Notes under the pieces: generated by a model
What the model was told of the DNA's origin: nothing
Seen by the model: only the letters and a program-made list of their open reading frames with translations
Database searches by the model: none
Made by a program: the position numbers and the translations under genes
Shown: piece after piece, positions 44,596-52,791 of the stretch
Layout: each line of letters opens with the position of its first letter
How positions within the stretch are numbered: position 1 is the stretch's first letter
DNA from: JAOUEA01 sp963719165
GTDB taxonomy: Bacteria > Actinomycetota > UBA4738 > HRBIN12
Direction of reading: 5' to 3'
Length of the DNA: 64,000 nucleotides
Assembly (NCBI GenBank): GCA_963719165.1
Contig: CAVRAV010000001.1
Coordinates: 186,001 to 250,000 of the forward strand

Positions 44596-45678
44596 ATGGC
44601 CCAAGGTAGACACGTTCGCAAACGCCGCCTGCGCGCCCTCGCGGTCGTCGGTGTGCTCGCCGGCGCGCTCGTCGTGGTGTTCGGCGGGATCGCCTTGTCC
44701 GCGTATCGCTACGAGCAGGCACGCGACGACCGGATCCTGCCCGGTGTCACCATCGCCGGGATGGACGTGGGCGGGATGACCCGCGGCGAGGCCGTGGCGG
44801 CGGTTCGAGGAGGCTCGGTCGTCCATCTGTCGGCGGCCATGACCATCACGGCCGCGGGCAAGACGTGGGACGTCACCCCCGCACAGCTCGGGCAGCGTGC
44901 CGCGATCGGCGGGGCCGTCGACCGCGCGCTCGGGCTCAACCGATCGATGGGCGTCTTCTCGCGGTTCTGGCACCGGTTCCGCGGCTCGCCCGTGGATCGC
45001 GACATCCCCCTGAACTACGGGGGAGCTGCCGGCGTTCCGGGATTCGTTGCCGAGTTGTCCAAGTCGGTGTCGCGCGACCCCGTGGATGCGCACATGACCA
45101 CCGACGGGGACCGCATCATCGTCGTCAAACCACGGGACGGGCGGGACCTGAACGTCAAGGCGTCGACCGCGATCCTGCGCACCGCCCTCGCCCGGCACCA
45201 GCCCGCGGCAGACCTGCCCGTCAAGCCCGTCAAGCCGAAAGTCACCGCCGGGAACCTGGGTGCGACGGTGGTGGTGCGGGTCGATCAGAACCTGTTGTAC
45301 CTCTATGACGGCTTCCGGGTCGTTCGCACCTTCCACGTGGCCACCGCCAAGCCCCCGTGGGTCACGCCGGCGGGTGACTGGATCGTCGATCGCAAGGCGG
45401 AGGACCCGACCTGGTACAACCCCGCACCGGACGGCTGGGCCTCCTCGGCCCCGCTCGTCGTGCCCGGTGGACCCGACAACCCGATGGGCTCCCGTGCCAT
45501 CTACATCACCGCGCCCGGCTTGATCCGGATCCACGGTACGAGCCCCGGCGAACGGCCGTCGATCGGCCACTACGAATCCCACGGCTGCATCAGGATGCTC
45601 AACGAGGACGTGGAGCAGCTGTATCCCCTGGTCCCCGTCGGTACGCACGTACTGATCGTCGGTCACCGGCCCTACTGA
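44596..45678 (+). CDS. L,D-transpeptidase (YkuD) with PG_binding_4 domain
   Basis: Peptidoglycan 3-3 cross-linking enzyme of 360 residues. Cytosolic basic start, one membrane helix (about 13-36), a peptidoglycan-binding type-4 domain (ILPGVTIAGMDVGGMTRGEA), then the YkuD domain. The catalytic motif HGTSPGE...SHGCIRM contains the nucleophile Cys near residue 331. The enzyme would act outside the membrane using acyl-donor tetrapeptides. Typical of actinobacterial walls, which are rich in 3-3 links. Confidence 0.92.
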   Translation: MAQGRHVRKRRLRALAVVGVLAGALVVVFGGIALSAYRYEQARDDRILPGVTIAGMDVGGMTRGEAVAAVRGGSVVHLSAAMTITAAGKTWDVTPAQLGQRAAIGGAVDRALGLNRSMGVFSRFWHRFRGSPVDRDIPLNYGGAAGVPGFVAELSKSVSRDPVDAHMTTDGDRIIVVKPRDGRDLNVKASTAILRTALARHQPAADLPVKPVKPKVTAGNLGATVVVRVDQNLLYLYDGFRVVRTFHVATAKPPWVTPAGDWIVDRKAEDPTWYNPAPDGWASSAPLVVPGGPDNPMGSRAIYITAPGLIRIHGTSPGERPSIGHYESHGCIRMLNEDVEQLYPLVPVGTHVLIVGHRPY

Positions 45679-45696
45679 TCAGCCCGTCGGCGGCGG

Positions 45697-45717
45697 GCAG
45701 GCCCGCGCCGTGCCTGC
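45697..45717 (+). terminator. Possible terminator after the L,D-transpeptidase gene
   Basis: A 6-bp stem GCAGGC/GCCTGC with a 9-base loop followed by TTGG; a second 5-bp stem is just before it (45682-45698). Weak. Confidence 0.4.
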
Positions 45718-45721
45718 TTGG

Positions 45722-45741
45722 AAATCACACCGATGTGATTT
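45722..45741. promoter_or_regulatory. Palindromic operator before the DUF3499 gene
   Basis: AAATCACACCGATGTGATTT, perfect 8-bp arms and a 4-bp centre. Its last base is the first base of the TACCCT -10 box, so a bound protein would sit across the -35 to -10 spacer. It shares AATCACAC-N2-TGTGATT-type core with 39279-39296. Confidence 0.65.
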
Positions 45742-45746
45742 ACCCT
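45741..45746 (+). promoter_or_regulatory. -10 box for leaderless DUF3499 gene
   Basis: TACCCT with 7 nt to ATG 45754; directly abuts the palindrome. Confidence 0.5.
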
Positions 45747-45753
45747 CTCGTCG

Positions 45754-45972
45754 ATGCGAACCTGCGCCAAGATGCGATGCTCGCGCGAACCCCTCGCCAC
45801 GATCACGCTCCGCTACGCCGAGCGTGAGGTCGTCATCGGGGACCTCCTCGCGGAGCACGACCGGAACCTGCTGGATCTGTGCCGCGAACACGTCGGCCGC
45901 ATGACCCCTCCCGTGGGTTGGGTGCTCACCGATCTGCGGACGAAGCCCTCGACGCCGGCGCTCACGGCCTGA
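45754..45972 (+). CDS. DUF3499 small zinc-binding protein
   Basis: Protein of 72 residues, conserved in actinobacteria between whiB2 and manB. Likely zinc ligands C4, C9, C43 and His46 (TCAKMRCSREP and DLCREHVGRM). The ending PPVGW is also typical. Function unknown; in other genomes the protein is longer and disordered at the end. ATG 45754 has a leaderless promoter with the palindromic operator shared with whiB, so both genes may answer to one regulator. Confidence 0.82.
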   Translation: MRTCAKMRCSREPLATITLRYAEREVVIGDLLAEHDRNLLDLCREHVGRMTPPVGWVLTDLRTKPSTPALTA

Positions 45973-45973
45973 A

Positions 45974-45999
45974 GGCCGAACGGCCTCCGTCGTTCGGCC
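45974..45999 (+). terminator. Hairpin after the DUF3499 gene
   Basis: An 8-bp perfect stem GGCCGAAC/GTTCGGCC with a 10-base loop, directly behind the stop codon. No U tract follows. Confidence 0.55.
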
Positions 46000-46160
46000 G
46001 GTCCTCGGGCACCGGCCGGCCCCGATCCGACGATATGTCGTCCCCCGGATGGGGGCGCTCGGCCCTCAGGAGGACCAACGAGACACCCACCCACAGCATC
46101 AAGGGGAAATGGGAACCCCGAGCTATGGTCCGCGCCGCGTTGCGGGACGAAACTAGCGTC

Positions 46161-46352
46161 ATGACCAACAACCCTCCAAACAACCCCACATGCCCCGACT
46201 GCAAGGTCGGCGATCTCATCAAGATCTCGATGACCGTCGGCGGCCGCGACCTCGCCTTCGCCACGTGCCATCACTGCGAAGCCAAGTGGTGGTTCCGCGA
46301 GGGCGAAGAAGTCCCGCTGTCTTCCGTCATCGGCCTCGTCGTTCAGAAGTAA
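46161..46352 (+). CDS. Small zinc-ribbon protein
   Basis: Protein of 63 residues with CPDC (11-14) and CHHC (36-39), which would bind one zinc ion. A Trp-Trp-Phe segment follows. The fold resembles small Zn-ribbon proteins that bind nucleic acid or protein; the role is not known. The 188 bp upstream contain a TATGGT box at 46124-46129. The start MTNNPP fits the beginning of the ordered region; earlier in-frame codons have no homology-like character. Confidence 0.65.
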   Translation: MTNNPPNNPTCPDCKVGDLIKISMTVGGRDLAFATCHHCEAKWWFREGEEVPLSSVIGLVVQK

Positions 46353-46414
46353 CCCCGCCGAACCATCTCCCATCTCCGGCCGTCGCCGGCCTGACGCCCT
46401 CCGGTCCGACTCCG

Positions 46415-46420
46415 TAGGCT
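46415..46420 (+). promoter_or_regulatory. -10 box for leaderless manB mRNA
   Basis: TAGGCT with 6 nt to ATG 46427. Confidence 0.55.
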
Positions 46421-46426
46421 GGGGTC

Positions 46427-47770
46427 ATGCCCGACCTCGACCGCATCTTCAAGGCCTACGACGTTCGCGGCGTGGTCCCCGACGACCTCGACCCCGAGTT
46501 GGCCCGCCGTATCGGGGGCGCGTTCGCCACGTGGAGCGAAGCCCCCGCCATCGTGCTGGGGCGGGACTGCCGCCTCTCCTCGCCGGAGCTCGCCGCCGCC
46601 ATCGCCGACGGTGTCACGCTCGCCGGTGTCGACGTGATCGACCTCGGGCTTGCGTCCACGGACCTGCTGTACTTCGCGAGCGGCTCGGAGGACCTGCCCG
46701 GGATCATGCTCACCGCGAGCCACAACCCCAAGCAGTACAACGGGATGAAGTTCTGCCTGGCGGGCGCCAAGCCCGTTGGAGAGGACTCGGGCCTGCAGGA
46801 GGTGCGGGCGCTGGCGGCGGTGGGGGACGTCGAGGCGGCGGCCGACCGCGGCACCGTGATCCCGCGGGACCTGTTGGGCGCCTACGTCGAGCACGTGCTC
46901 TCGTTCGTGGATGCGGCGGCCATGCGCCCGCTCACCGTCGTGGCGGACACGGCCAACGGGATGGGAGGGCTCGTCGTTCCCGCCGTGATGGCGCGCCTGC
47001 CCGTCACCCTGTTCCACTTGTTCCCCGACCTCGACGGGACCTTCCCCAACCATCCCGCCGACCCGCTCGATCCCGCCAATCAGAAGGACCTCAAGGCGGC
47101 GGTGCTCGAACACGGCGCCGACCTCGGCCTCGCGTTCGACGGCGACGCCGACCGCGTGTTCCTGATCGACGAGCGGGCCAACGACGTGAGCGGGTCGACC
47201 ATGACGGCCCTCGTGGCCGAAGCGATGCTCCGGCGCGAGCCGGGCGCCAAGATCGTGCACAACCTGATCTGTTCCTGGACCGTGCCCGAGGTGATCCGCG
47301 AGCACGGCGGCGTCCCGGTGCGAACGCGGGTCGGGCATTCGTTCATCAAACAGGTGATGGCCGAGACGGGGGCCGTGTTCGGCGGCGAGCACTCCGGGCA
47401 CTACTACTTCCGCGACAACTACCGGGCGGACTCGGGTCTGATCGCAGCGGTGGTGGCTCTCGGGGAGCTGTCGTCGGCCGGCGTGGCGCTCTCGGAGCTC
47501 CTCGACCCGCTGCTGCGCTACGCCGACTCTGGAGAGATCAACTCTCCGGTTGAGGACCAGCAAGGCACGATCGAGGAGCTCGCGGCCGCCCTCGCTGACG
47601 GTCGGCAGGACCGCCTCGACGGGCTCACGGTAGAGTTCGACGATTGGTGGTGCAACGTCCGTCCGTCCAACACCGAGCCGCTGCTGCGCCTCAACGTGGA
47701 GGCCAAGACGCCGGAACTCATGACCGAGCGGACCGCGTGGATGTTGGCCATGATCAGGGGGGAACGCTAG
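46427..47770 (+). CDS. manB: Phosphomannomutase/phosphoglucomutase
   Basis: Interconverts mannose-6-phosphate and mannose-1-phosphate, feeding GDP-mannose synthesis. 447 residues, alpha-D-phosphohexomutase family. Phosphoserine 98 in TASHNP, metal loop DGDADR near 239, sugar loop GGEHSGHYYF, and phosphate loop RPSNTEPLLRL. It is followed without a gap by the Trm112-like gene and then by an SIS isomerase that makes mannose-6-phosphate. ATG 46427 is backed by a leaderless promoter. Confidence 0.93.
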   Translation: MPDLDRIFKAYDVRGVVPDDLDPELARRIGGAFATWSEAPAIVLGRDCRLSSPELAAAIADGVTLAGVDVIDLGLASTDLLYFASGSEDLPGIMLTASHNPKQYNGMKFCLAGAKPVGEDSGLQEVRALAAVGDVEAAADRGTVIPRDLLGAYVEHVLSFVDAAAMRPLTVVADTANGMGGLVVPAVMARLPVTLFHLFPDLDGTFPNHPADPLDPANQKDLKAAVLEHGADLGLAFDGDADRVFLIDERANDVSGSTMTALVAEAMLRREPGAKIVHNLICSWTVPEVIREHGGVPVRTRVGHSFIKQVMAETGAVFGGEHSGHYYFRDNYRADSGLIAAVVALGELSSAGVALSELLDPLLRYADSGEINSPVEDQQGTIEELAAALADGRQDRLDGLTVEFDDWWCNVRPSNTEPLLRLNVEAKTPELMTERTAWMLAMIRGER

Positions 47771-48016
47771 ATGGCCGTAGCCGCTGAGTTGCTCGAGATC
47801 CTCGTCTGCCCCAACGATCGGGCGGCCGTTACCTACATCGAGTCCGAACAGGTGATCGTGTGCTCGACATGCGGGTACCGCTACCCGGTCCGCGACGATA
47901 TCCCCGTCATGCTGATCGACGAGGCAGAGAAACCCCCGGCTCCTCGCCAAGCGGCGGCCCCCAAGCCGGCGCGGAAGCCCGCGCCTCGAGCCAAGAGGTC
48001 CGGGAGCGGCCGGTGA
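47771..48016 (+). CDS. Trm112/YcaR-like small protein with Lys/Pro/Ala tail
   Basis: Protein of 81 residues. The N-terminal 55 match the Trm112p-like fold (LLEILVCPNDRAAVTY, STCGYRYPVRDDIPVML). Cysteines are C13, C31 and C34; the usual fourth one is an Asp. A disordered Pro/Lys/Ala tail makes up the rest. Such proteins often activate methyltransferases; bacterial roles are unclear. It sits directly after manB (0 bp) and overlaps the isomerase start by 4 bp. Confidence 0.82.
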   Translation: MAVAAELLEILVCPNDRAAVTYIESEQVIVCSTCGYRYPVRDDIPVMLIDEAEKPPAPRQAAAPKPARKPAPRAKRSGSGR

Positions 48017-49068
48017 TCCAGCTGGACAACGTCGAGGCGCTGCGTGCCCTCGACGCCGCCGACATGCTCGGCACGGTGGCGGCGTCGCCTCGACATTGTC
48101 GCGCCGCGTACGACGATGCGGTTTCGCTCGAGCTCCCGGAGGCGGCGGACGTTCACGCCCTTACGGTCTGCGGGATGGGAGGTTCGGCGGTCGCGGGCGA
48201 CGTCCTGCGGGCCGTGTTCCGCGACCGGCTCGGGGTGCCCGTCGAGGTGAACCGCGGCTATGACCTCCCGGCCTACGTGGGGTCGGAAACGTTGGTGCTG
48301 ATCTCCTCCTACTCCGGGAACACGTCCGAGACGCTCGCGTGCTTCCGCGAGGCGCTCGCGCGTGGATGCCGGATCGTGGCGCTCACTTCGGGCGGGGAGC
48401 TCGGGGCTGAGGCCGCGGAGGCCGGTCTGCCCGTCGTACCGGTGCCGGGGGGGTTCCAGCCGCGCGCCGCCCTGGGGTACCTGGGCTTCTCGGCGATCGG
48501 GGCGCTCGAGGCCATGGGCCTGCTGCCGCCGCTCGTGGGGGACGTCGAGGAGACCGTGGCCGAGTTGTCGACGTTGAGCGAGCGGCTCGGTCCGAGCGCA
48601 CCCGAGGAGGCGAACCCCGCCAAGGCCCTCGCCGTGAGGATCGCGGACAAGGTCCCCGTGATCTGGGGAGCTGAGGGCATCGGCGCCGTGGCGGCCATGC
48701 GTTGGAAGACACAGCTCAACGAGAACGCGAAGGTCCCCGCGTTCTGGTCATCGATGTCCGAGCTCGATCACAACGAGGTGGTCGGCTGGGTCCAACCGCA
48801 CGGGCACGACTTCTCGCTCATCGCGCTGCGCCACGACGGGGAACACCGGGAGGCCGCCCGGCGCTTCCCCCTGTCCTACGAGATCGCGCGCGCCGCGGGG
48901 ATGGAGAACGCCGAGATCCGCGCGGCCGGCCATTCGGTGCTCGCGCGCTTGATGTCCTTGATCCTGGTGGGGGACTTCACCAGCGTCTACCTCGGCCTGC
49001 GTCGGAGCGTGGATCCCACCCCGGTCGTCGCCATCGACCGCCTCAAGACCGCGCTGGCGGCGAGCTGA
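48013..49068 (+). CDS. SIS-domain phosphoglucose/phosphomannose isomerase
   Basis: Bifunctional sugar isomerase of 351 residues converting fructose-6-phosphate to mannose-6-phosphate and to glucose-6-phosphate. Two SIS domains: CGMGGSAVAGDVLRA and SSYSGNTSETLACF in the first, WGAEGIGAVAAMRWKTQLNE and SELDHNEVVGW in the second. The motif ENAK(V)PAF(W) is typical. GTG 48013 overlaps the previous stop. With manB upstream and manC at 29746 it completes supply of GDP-mannose. Confidence 0.9.
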   Translation: MIQLDNVEALRALDAADMLGTVAASPRHCRAAYDDAVSLELPEAADVHALTVCGMGGSAVAGDVLRAVFRDRLGVPVEVNRGYDLPAYVGSETLVLISSYSGNTSETLACFREALARGCRIVALTSGGELGAEAAEAGLPVVPVPGGFQPRAALGYLGFSAIGALEAMGLLPPLVGDVEETVAELSTLSERLGPSAPEEANPAKALAVRIADKVPVIWGAEGIGAVAAMRWKTQLNENAKVPAFWSSMSELDHNEVVGWVQPHGHDFSLIALRHDGEHREAARRFPLSYEIARAAGMENAEIRAAGHSVLARLMSLILVGDFTSVYLGLRRSVDPTPVVAIDRLKTALAAS

Positions 49069-49069
49069 G

Positions 49070-49897
49070 GTGGAGCTCGGCCTCCCGAGCCCGGGCGACG
49101 ACCTCGCCGCCCGGGGGGCCGCGATGATCCGAGCCGCTACGGACCTCGTGCCGCGGGCGGGGGTGATCCTTGGCTCGGGGCTTGGGCCGGCCCTGGGCGA
49201 CGCGCTCGAGGAGACGGTGTCGTTCGCGTTCGAAGATCTGCCCGGCCTGCCCCCGCCGGGGGTGCCCGGCCACGCGGGTCGACTCGCGCTGGGCAGGCTC
49301 GCAGGCGTGCCCGTCGCCGCGTTCTTCGGCCGGGTGCACTTCTACGAGGGCCACGGCATGGACGTGCCGGCTCTGCTCCCGCGGCTCGTCCAGGCGCTGG
49401 GGGCCGACACGATGGTGCTCACGGCCGCCGTCGGCGCCGTCGTCGAGGGCCTGAGCGCCGGTACGGTGGTCGTGCTCACCGACCACATGAACCAGATGGG
49501 TTCGGCACCCCTGCGCGGGTGGCGCTACCCGAGCGGGATGCCGGCGTTCGTCCCGATGCAAGGCGTTTACGATCGGGCCCTGCGGGAGGCGGCCCTCGAG
49601 CGGGCGCAGGCGCTGGGGATCCGCAACGCCCGCGGGGTGTACGCGGCGATGAGCGGCCCGGCGTACGAGACGCCCACCGAGGTGAGGGTCCTGCGACAGG
49701 GAGGTGCCACGGTCGTCGGGATGTCGATGGTGCCCGAGGCCCTTCCGGCCCGCGCGCTCGGGCTGCGCGTGCTCGGCCTGTGCTCGGTGACGAACGCGCT
49801 CGGCGAGGACGTCGAGCACGACGAGGTGGTCCGCGTCTCGAACGAGACCGCGATCGAAGTGGGCAGGCTGCTGATCGACCTGTTTCCACGGTTGTGA
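49070..49897 (+). CDS. Purine nucleoside phosphorylase (PNP-II type)
   Basis: Cleaves purine nucleosides with phosphate, 275 residues. GVILGSGLG near 30-38 is the phosphate loop; FFGRVHFYEGH, GPAYETPTEVRVL and GMSMVPE are family blocks. The asparagine in VTNALG is the PNP base-contact residue; methylthioadenosine phosphorylases carry Asp there. The normally well-kept TNAAGG is altered to TAAVGA. GTG 49070 directly follows the isomerase stop. The neighbour AhcY produces adenosine, so this enzyme may help remove downstream purine nucleosides. Confidence 0.85.
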   Translation: MELGLPSPGDDLAARGAAMIRAATDLVPRAGVILGSGLGPALGDALEETVSFAFEDLPGLPPPGVPGHAGRLALGRLAGVPVAAFFGRVHFYEGHGMDVPALLPRLVQALGADTMVLTAAVGAVVEGLSAGTVVVLTDHMNQMGSAPLRGWRYPSGMPAFVPMQGVYDRALREAALERAQALGIRNARGVYAAMSGPAYETPTEVRVLRQGGATVVGMSMVPEALPARALGLRVLGLCSVTNALGEDVEHDEVVRVSNETAIEVGRLLIDLFPRL

Positions 49898-49914
49898 CGG
49901 GAGGAGGAGATCCG

Positions 49915-51168
49915 ATGGCGAACGACGTACGGGACCTGGGGCTCGCACGGGATGGTCGAGAGCGGATCGAGTGGGCGGGGGCCGAGATGCCCGTCCTCGA
50001 GCTCATCAAGCAGCGGTTCGAAAAGGAGCAGCCGCTCGCGGGGATCCGGATCGCTGCGTGTCTGCACGTGACCACCGAGACGGCGAACCTGATGATCACG
50101 CTCGCCGCGGGCGGGGCCGAGGTGGCCCTGTGTGCATCCAACCCGCTCTCGACGCAGGACGACGTGGCGGCGGCATTGGTGGAGGCCGGCATCGACACGT
50201 ACGCCATCAAGGGAGAGGACACGGACACCTTCTTCAAGCACATCGATGCCGTGCTGGACGTGCGGCCAAACATCACGATGGACGACGGGGCGGACATGGT
50301 CAGCGTGCTCCACAAGGAGCGCGTCGACCAGCTCGCGGAGATCATCGGGGGCACCGAGGAGACCACCACGGGCGTGATCCGGCTGCGCGCCATGGCGGCC
50401 GACGACGCGCTGAAGTATCCCATCGTGAGCGTGAATGACGCGGACACGAAGCATCTGTTCGACAACCGCTTCGGGACGGGGCAATCCACGATCGACGCCA
50501 TCATGCGGGCCACGAACCGGCTCCTTGCCGGACGAACGATCGTGGTCTGCGGCTACGGGATGTGCGGGCGCGGCGTGTCCTCTCGCGCGCGGGGGATGGG
50601 CGCGCACGTTGTCGTCACCGAGGTCGACCCGACCGCGGCGATCGAGGCGGTCATGGAGGGGTTCACCGTCATGCCGCTCCTCGAGGCGGCGCGCGTGGGC
50701 GACATCTTCATCACGGTGACGGGCGACACCTCCGTCATCGGCCGCGATCACATGGAACGCATGAAGGACGGGGCGATGCTCGCGAACTCCGGGCACTTCG
50801 ACGTGGAGATCGACAAGGCCGCCCTCGCCGAGCTGGGCGGGCCTCCGCGCCGCATCCGGCAGTTCGTGGACGAGTTCACGCTGGCGGACGGCCGCCGCTT
50901 GTACCTGTTGGGCGAGGGCCGGCTGGTGAATCTCTCGGCGGCGGAGGGCCATCCCGCCGCCGTGATGGACATGTCGTTCGCCAACCAGGCGCTCGCGGCG
51001 GAATGGGTGGTGCAGAACCGGGGGACGTTGGAGCCCCGCGTGTACCCCGTGCCCGAGGCGATCGACAAGGACGTGGCGCGGCTGAAGCTCCACGCGATGG
51101 GGGTGGAGATCGACGCGTTGACGCCCGAGCAGGATCACTACCTGCACTCGTGGGAGCAGGGCACCTAG
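49915..51168 (+). CDS. ahcY: Adenosylhomocysteinase
   Basis: Hydrolyses S-adenosylhomocysteine to adenosine and homocysteine, relieving inhibition of methyltransferases. 417 residues, NAD-dependent, tetrameric family. HVTTETANLMITL, CASNPLSTQDDVAAAL, YPIVSVNDADTKHLFDN, NAD motif GYGMCGRG and the ending HYLHSW are all present. ATG 49915 follows a GGAGGAGG ribosome-binding site. Length fits the archaeal/short type rather than the about 490-residue mycobacterial SahH, which has an insertion. Confidence 0.95.
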   Translation: MANDVRDLGLARDGRERIEWAGAEMPVLELIKQRFEKEQPLAGIRIAACLHVTTETANLMITLAAGGAEVALCASNPLSTQDDVAAALVEAGIDTYAIKGEDTDTFFKHIDAVLDVRPNITMDDGADMVSVLHKERVDQLAEIIGGTEETTTGVIRLRAMAADDALKYPIVSVNDADTKHLFDNRFGTGQSTIDAIMRATNRLLAGRTIVVCGYGMCGRGVSSRARGMGAHVVVTEVDPTAAIEAVMEGFTVMPLLEAARVGDIFITVTGDTSVIGRDHMERMKDGAMLANSGHFDVEIDKAALAELGGPPRRIRQFVDEFTLADGRRLYLLGEGRLVNLSAAEGHPAAVMDMSFANQALAAEWVVQNRGTLEPRVYPVPEAIDKDVARLKLHAMGVEIDALTPEQDHYLHSWEQGT

Positions 51169-51172
51169 CGTC

Positions 51173-51799
51173 ATGGACGACCGCATATCGATCCGCGCGC
51201 ACTACGAGCGCTTCCCGGCAACGGTGAAGGGCGCGTTCGTGCTGCGGGCGGCCGACGGCGATCCCCATCAGGTCCGGATCGAGAGCGCCCGCCTCGTCGA
51301 GCTGGCAGGGGCGGGGTCGCGATCCATCGACCTCCAGCCGGCCACCCTCGACGTCGCCCCCAACCTCGACCTGTTCGTGCCCTTCGAGTTCCCCGTCACG
51401 GAGCTCGGGCCAGGGTGGTATCGCCTCGCGTGCGACGTGCTCGTCGACGGCGTGCCCACGGAAGTGCCCACGGGCGATCCGTTCGCCATCGCATGGCCCA
51501 GGGCGAGCGTCCGCCGCGGCACCGTCGCGGTGGGCAAGGCCGTCGGCGGCGGGAGCGCCAAGGTCCGGATCGAACAGGTGGAGTGCGCAGGGGACTCCAT
51601 CAGGGTCGTCTACGCGGCGCCGACGCGCATCTCGCTTCGGCTCCGCGCCGACGGCATGGCCGTGGCACAGATCGCGGAGGCCTACGACGAGGCGGCGGGG
51701 CGGGGCAGGGTCACGGCGTACCCGGTCCTCAAGGCTCACGAGCGGCTCGAGATCGATGTGAAGGGCTCGGCGGGCCCCCTCGACGTCCGGCTCCCGTAG
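51173..51799 (+). CDS. Unknown beta-rich protein downstream of ahcY
   Basis: Unrecognised 208-residue protein with no signal peptide. Alternating hydrophobic strands (IRAHYERFPATVKGAFVLRA, DLFVPFEFPVTELGPGWYRLA, RVVYAAPTRISLRLRA) suggest a beta-sandwich. It begins 4 bp after the ahcY stop, so it is in that operon. Nothing points to an enzyme. A binding or structural role is the most that can be said. Confidence 0.65.
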   Translation: MDDRISIRAHYERFPATVKGAFVLRAADGDPHQVRIESARLVELAGAGSRSIDLQPATLDVAPNLDLFVPFEFPVTELGPGWYRLACDVLVDGVPTEVPTGDPFAIAWPRASVRRGTVAVGKAVGGGSAKVRIEQVECAGDSIRVVYAAPTRISLRLRADGMAVAQIAEAYDEAAGRGRVTAYPVLKAHERLEIDVKGSAGPLDVRLP

Positions 51800-51827
51800 T
51801 CGCCGAAGGTGTGTCGGTACCCGGCGC

Positions 51828-51833
51828 TAGGGT
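51828..51833 (+). promoter_or_regulatory. -10 box for leaderless comF
   Basis: TAGGGT with 6 nt to ATG 51840. Confidence 0.55.
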
Positions 51834-51839
51834 CAACCG

Positions 51840-52568
51840 ATGCTCGGGCGGGTCCTCGACACGCTGTTCCCCCGGACGTGCGCGGGATGCGGCGGCGGCC
51901 CCTGGCCATTCTGCGAGGAGTGCCGGTTCGGGCTCGAGGTTCTCGCCCCGCCCTGGTGCGCGCGCTGCGGGCGGCCGTGGCCGCTCCCCGTGTCGTCCTG
52001 CCCCGACTGCCCCCCGCCGGCCGTGGCGTCGGCTCGGGCGGCCTTCGTGTTCACGGGACCGGCGAGGCGAGCCATCCACCGCTTGAAATACCGAGGGTGG
52101 CGCGGGGTCGGCGCCGCGCTGGCCGCCGCGATGGTCCTCGGCGGGCCGCTGCCGCACACCGACGTGATCACCTGGGTGCCGCTCGCGCGGCGCCGTCTTG
52201 CCGAGCGGGGTTACGACCAGGCGCGGCTGCTCGCGACGGAGGCGGGCCGGCAGCTGGAGCGGCCCGTCACCGGGCTGCTGCGGCGCCGCGTGAGCACCGC
52301 GCCGCAGGCCAAGCGCTCCGGTGCCGAGCGGCGCACGGCCCTGCAAGGCGCGTTCGAAGCCGGGCGCCGCCCCGTGCCGGAGAGGGTCCTGCTCGTCGAC
52401 GACGTTCTCACCACCGGTGCCACCGCCGCCGCCTGCGCCGAGGCGCTCCAGGTGGCGGGCGCACGCGAGGTCCACCTGCTTGCGGCCGCGCGGTCGTTCG
52501 CAGGCTCGGCCTATACTCGGGCGGGCCCTCGTCCGGGTCTGTGGTTGCCCGGAGACATCCTCCGGTAG
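51840..52568 (+). CDS. ComF-like phosphoribosyltransferase
   Basis: Protein of 242 residues with an N-terminal zinc-ribbon (CAGCGGG, CEEC, CARCGRPWPLP, CPDC; residues 14-57) and a C-terminal type I PRT fold. The PRPP-binding motif VLLVDDVLTTGAT is near 182-194. In naturally competent bacteria ComF aids DNA uptake; in actinobacteria the role is open. Its 3' end contains a TATACT box at 52512-52517 that could drive the RNA and HPF gene behind it. Confidence 0.9.
   Translation: MLGRVLDTLFPRTCAGCGGGPWPFCEECRFGLEVLAPPWCARCGRPWPLPVSSCPDCPPPAVASARAAFVFTGPARRAIHRLKYRGWRGVGAALAAAMVLGGPLPHTDVITWVPLARRRLAERGYDQARLLATEAGRQLERPVTGLLRRRVSTAPQAKRSGAERRTALQGAFEAGRRPVPERVLLVDDVLTTGATAAACAEALQVAGAREVHLLAAARSFAGSAYTRAGPRPGLWLPGDILR
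52512..52517 (+). promoter_or_regulatory. -10 box inside comF for the raiA RNA/HPF unit
   Basis: TATACT near the end of comF. Transcription would start near 52524, ahead of the structured region and HPF. Confidence 0.4.
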
Positions 52569-52589
52569 TCGACGCCAGCCGCGGGCGAA

Positions 52590-52790
52590 ACGACCCACGT
52601 AAGGCGACCCTTGGTCGCTGAGCATGGCGCGGTTTAGAGGTAAGTCCTGCCCCGCGGACCACGTGGGAGAGGGCGGGCGTCGGCGGTCATCGACCGCCGG
52701 CCATCGCCCCCGCAGGCGGGTGTGGGGTCAAAGACCAGGTCAGCCGGACGGGGGCTCACCAGCGAACGAGCACGAGGGGGGACGCCGGAG
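52590..52790 (+). ncRNA. Probable raiA-type structured RNA upstream of HPF
   Basis: The 223 bp between comF and HPF hold a dense set of helices: GCGACC/GGTCGC (52604-52618), an 8-9 bp stem CGGCGGTC/GACCGCCG (52681-52699), and a long-range 7-bp pair CCCACGT/ACGTGGG (52594-52600 with 52671-52677). The unpaired-looking tract GGTTTAGAGGTAAGTCC (52631-52647) is less GC-rich than its surroundings. The raiA motif is a known class of large ncRNA found directly upstream of raiA/HPF genes in Actinobacteria and Firmicutes, so position and structure fit. I cannot confirm it against the consensus; a long HPF leader is the alternative. Confidence 0.5.
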
Positions 52791-52791
52791 G

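Noticed and set aside
52620..52700. RNase P or tRNA-like RNA
   Set aside because: GAGGTAAGTCC resembles the RNase P tract, but the region is too short and lacks the other conserved RNase P parts; no cloverleaf folds.
52624..52791. Longer HPF starting at ATG 52624
   Set aside because: The extension is Arg/Gly-rich, unlike HPF N-termini, and lies over the structured RNA; ATG 52792 has a ribosome-binding site and the normal family start.
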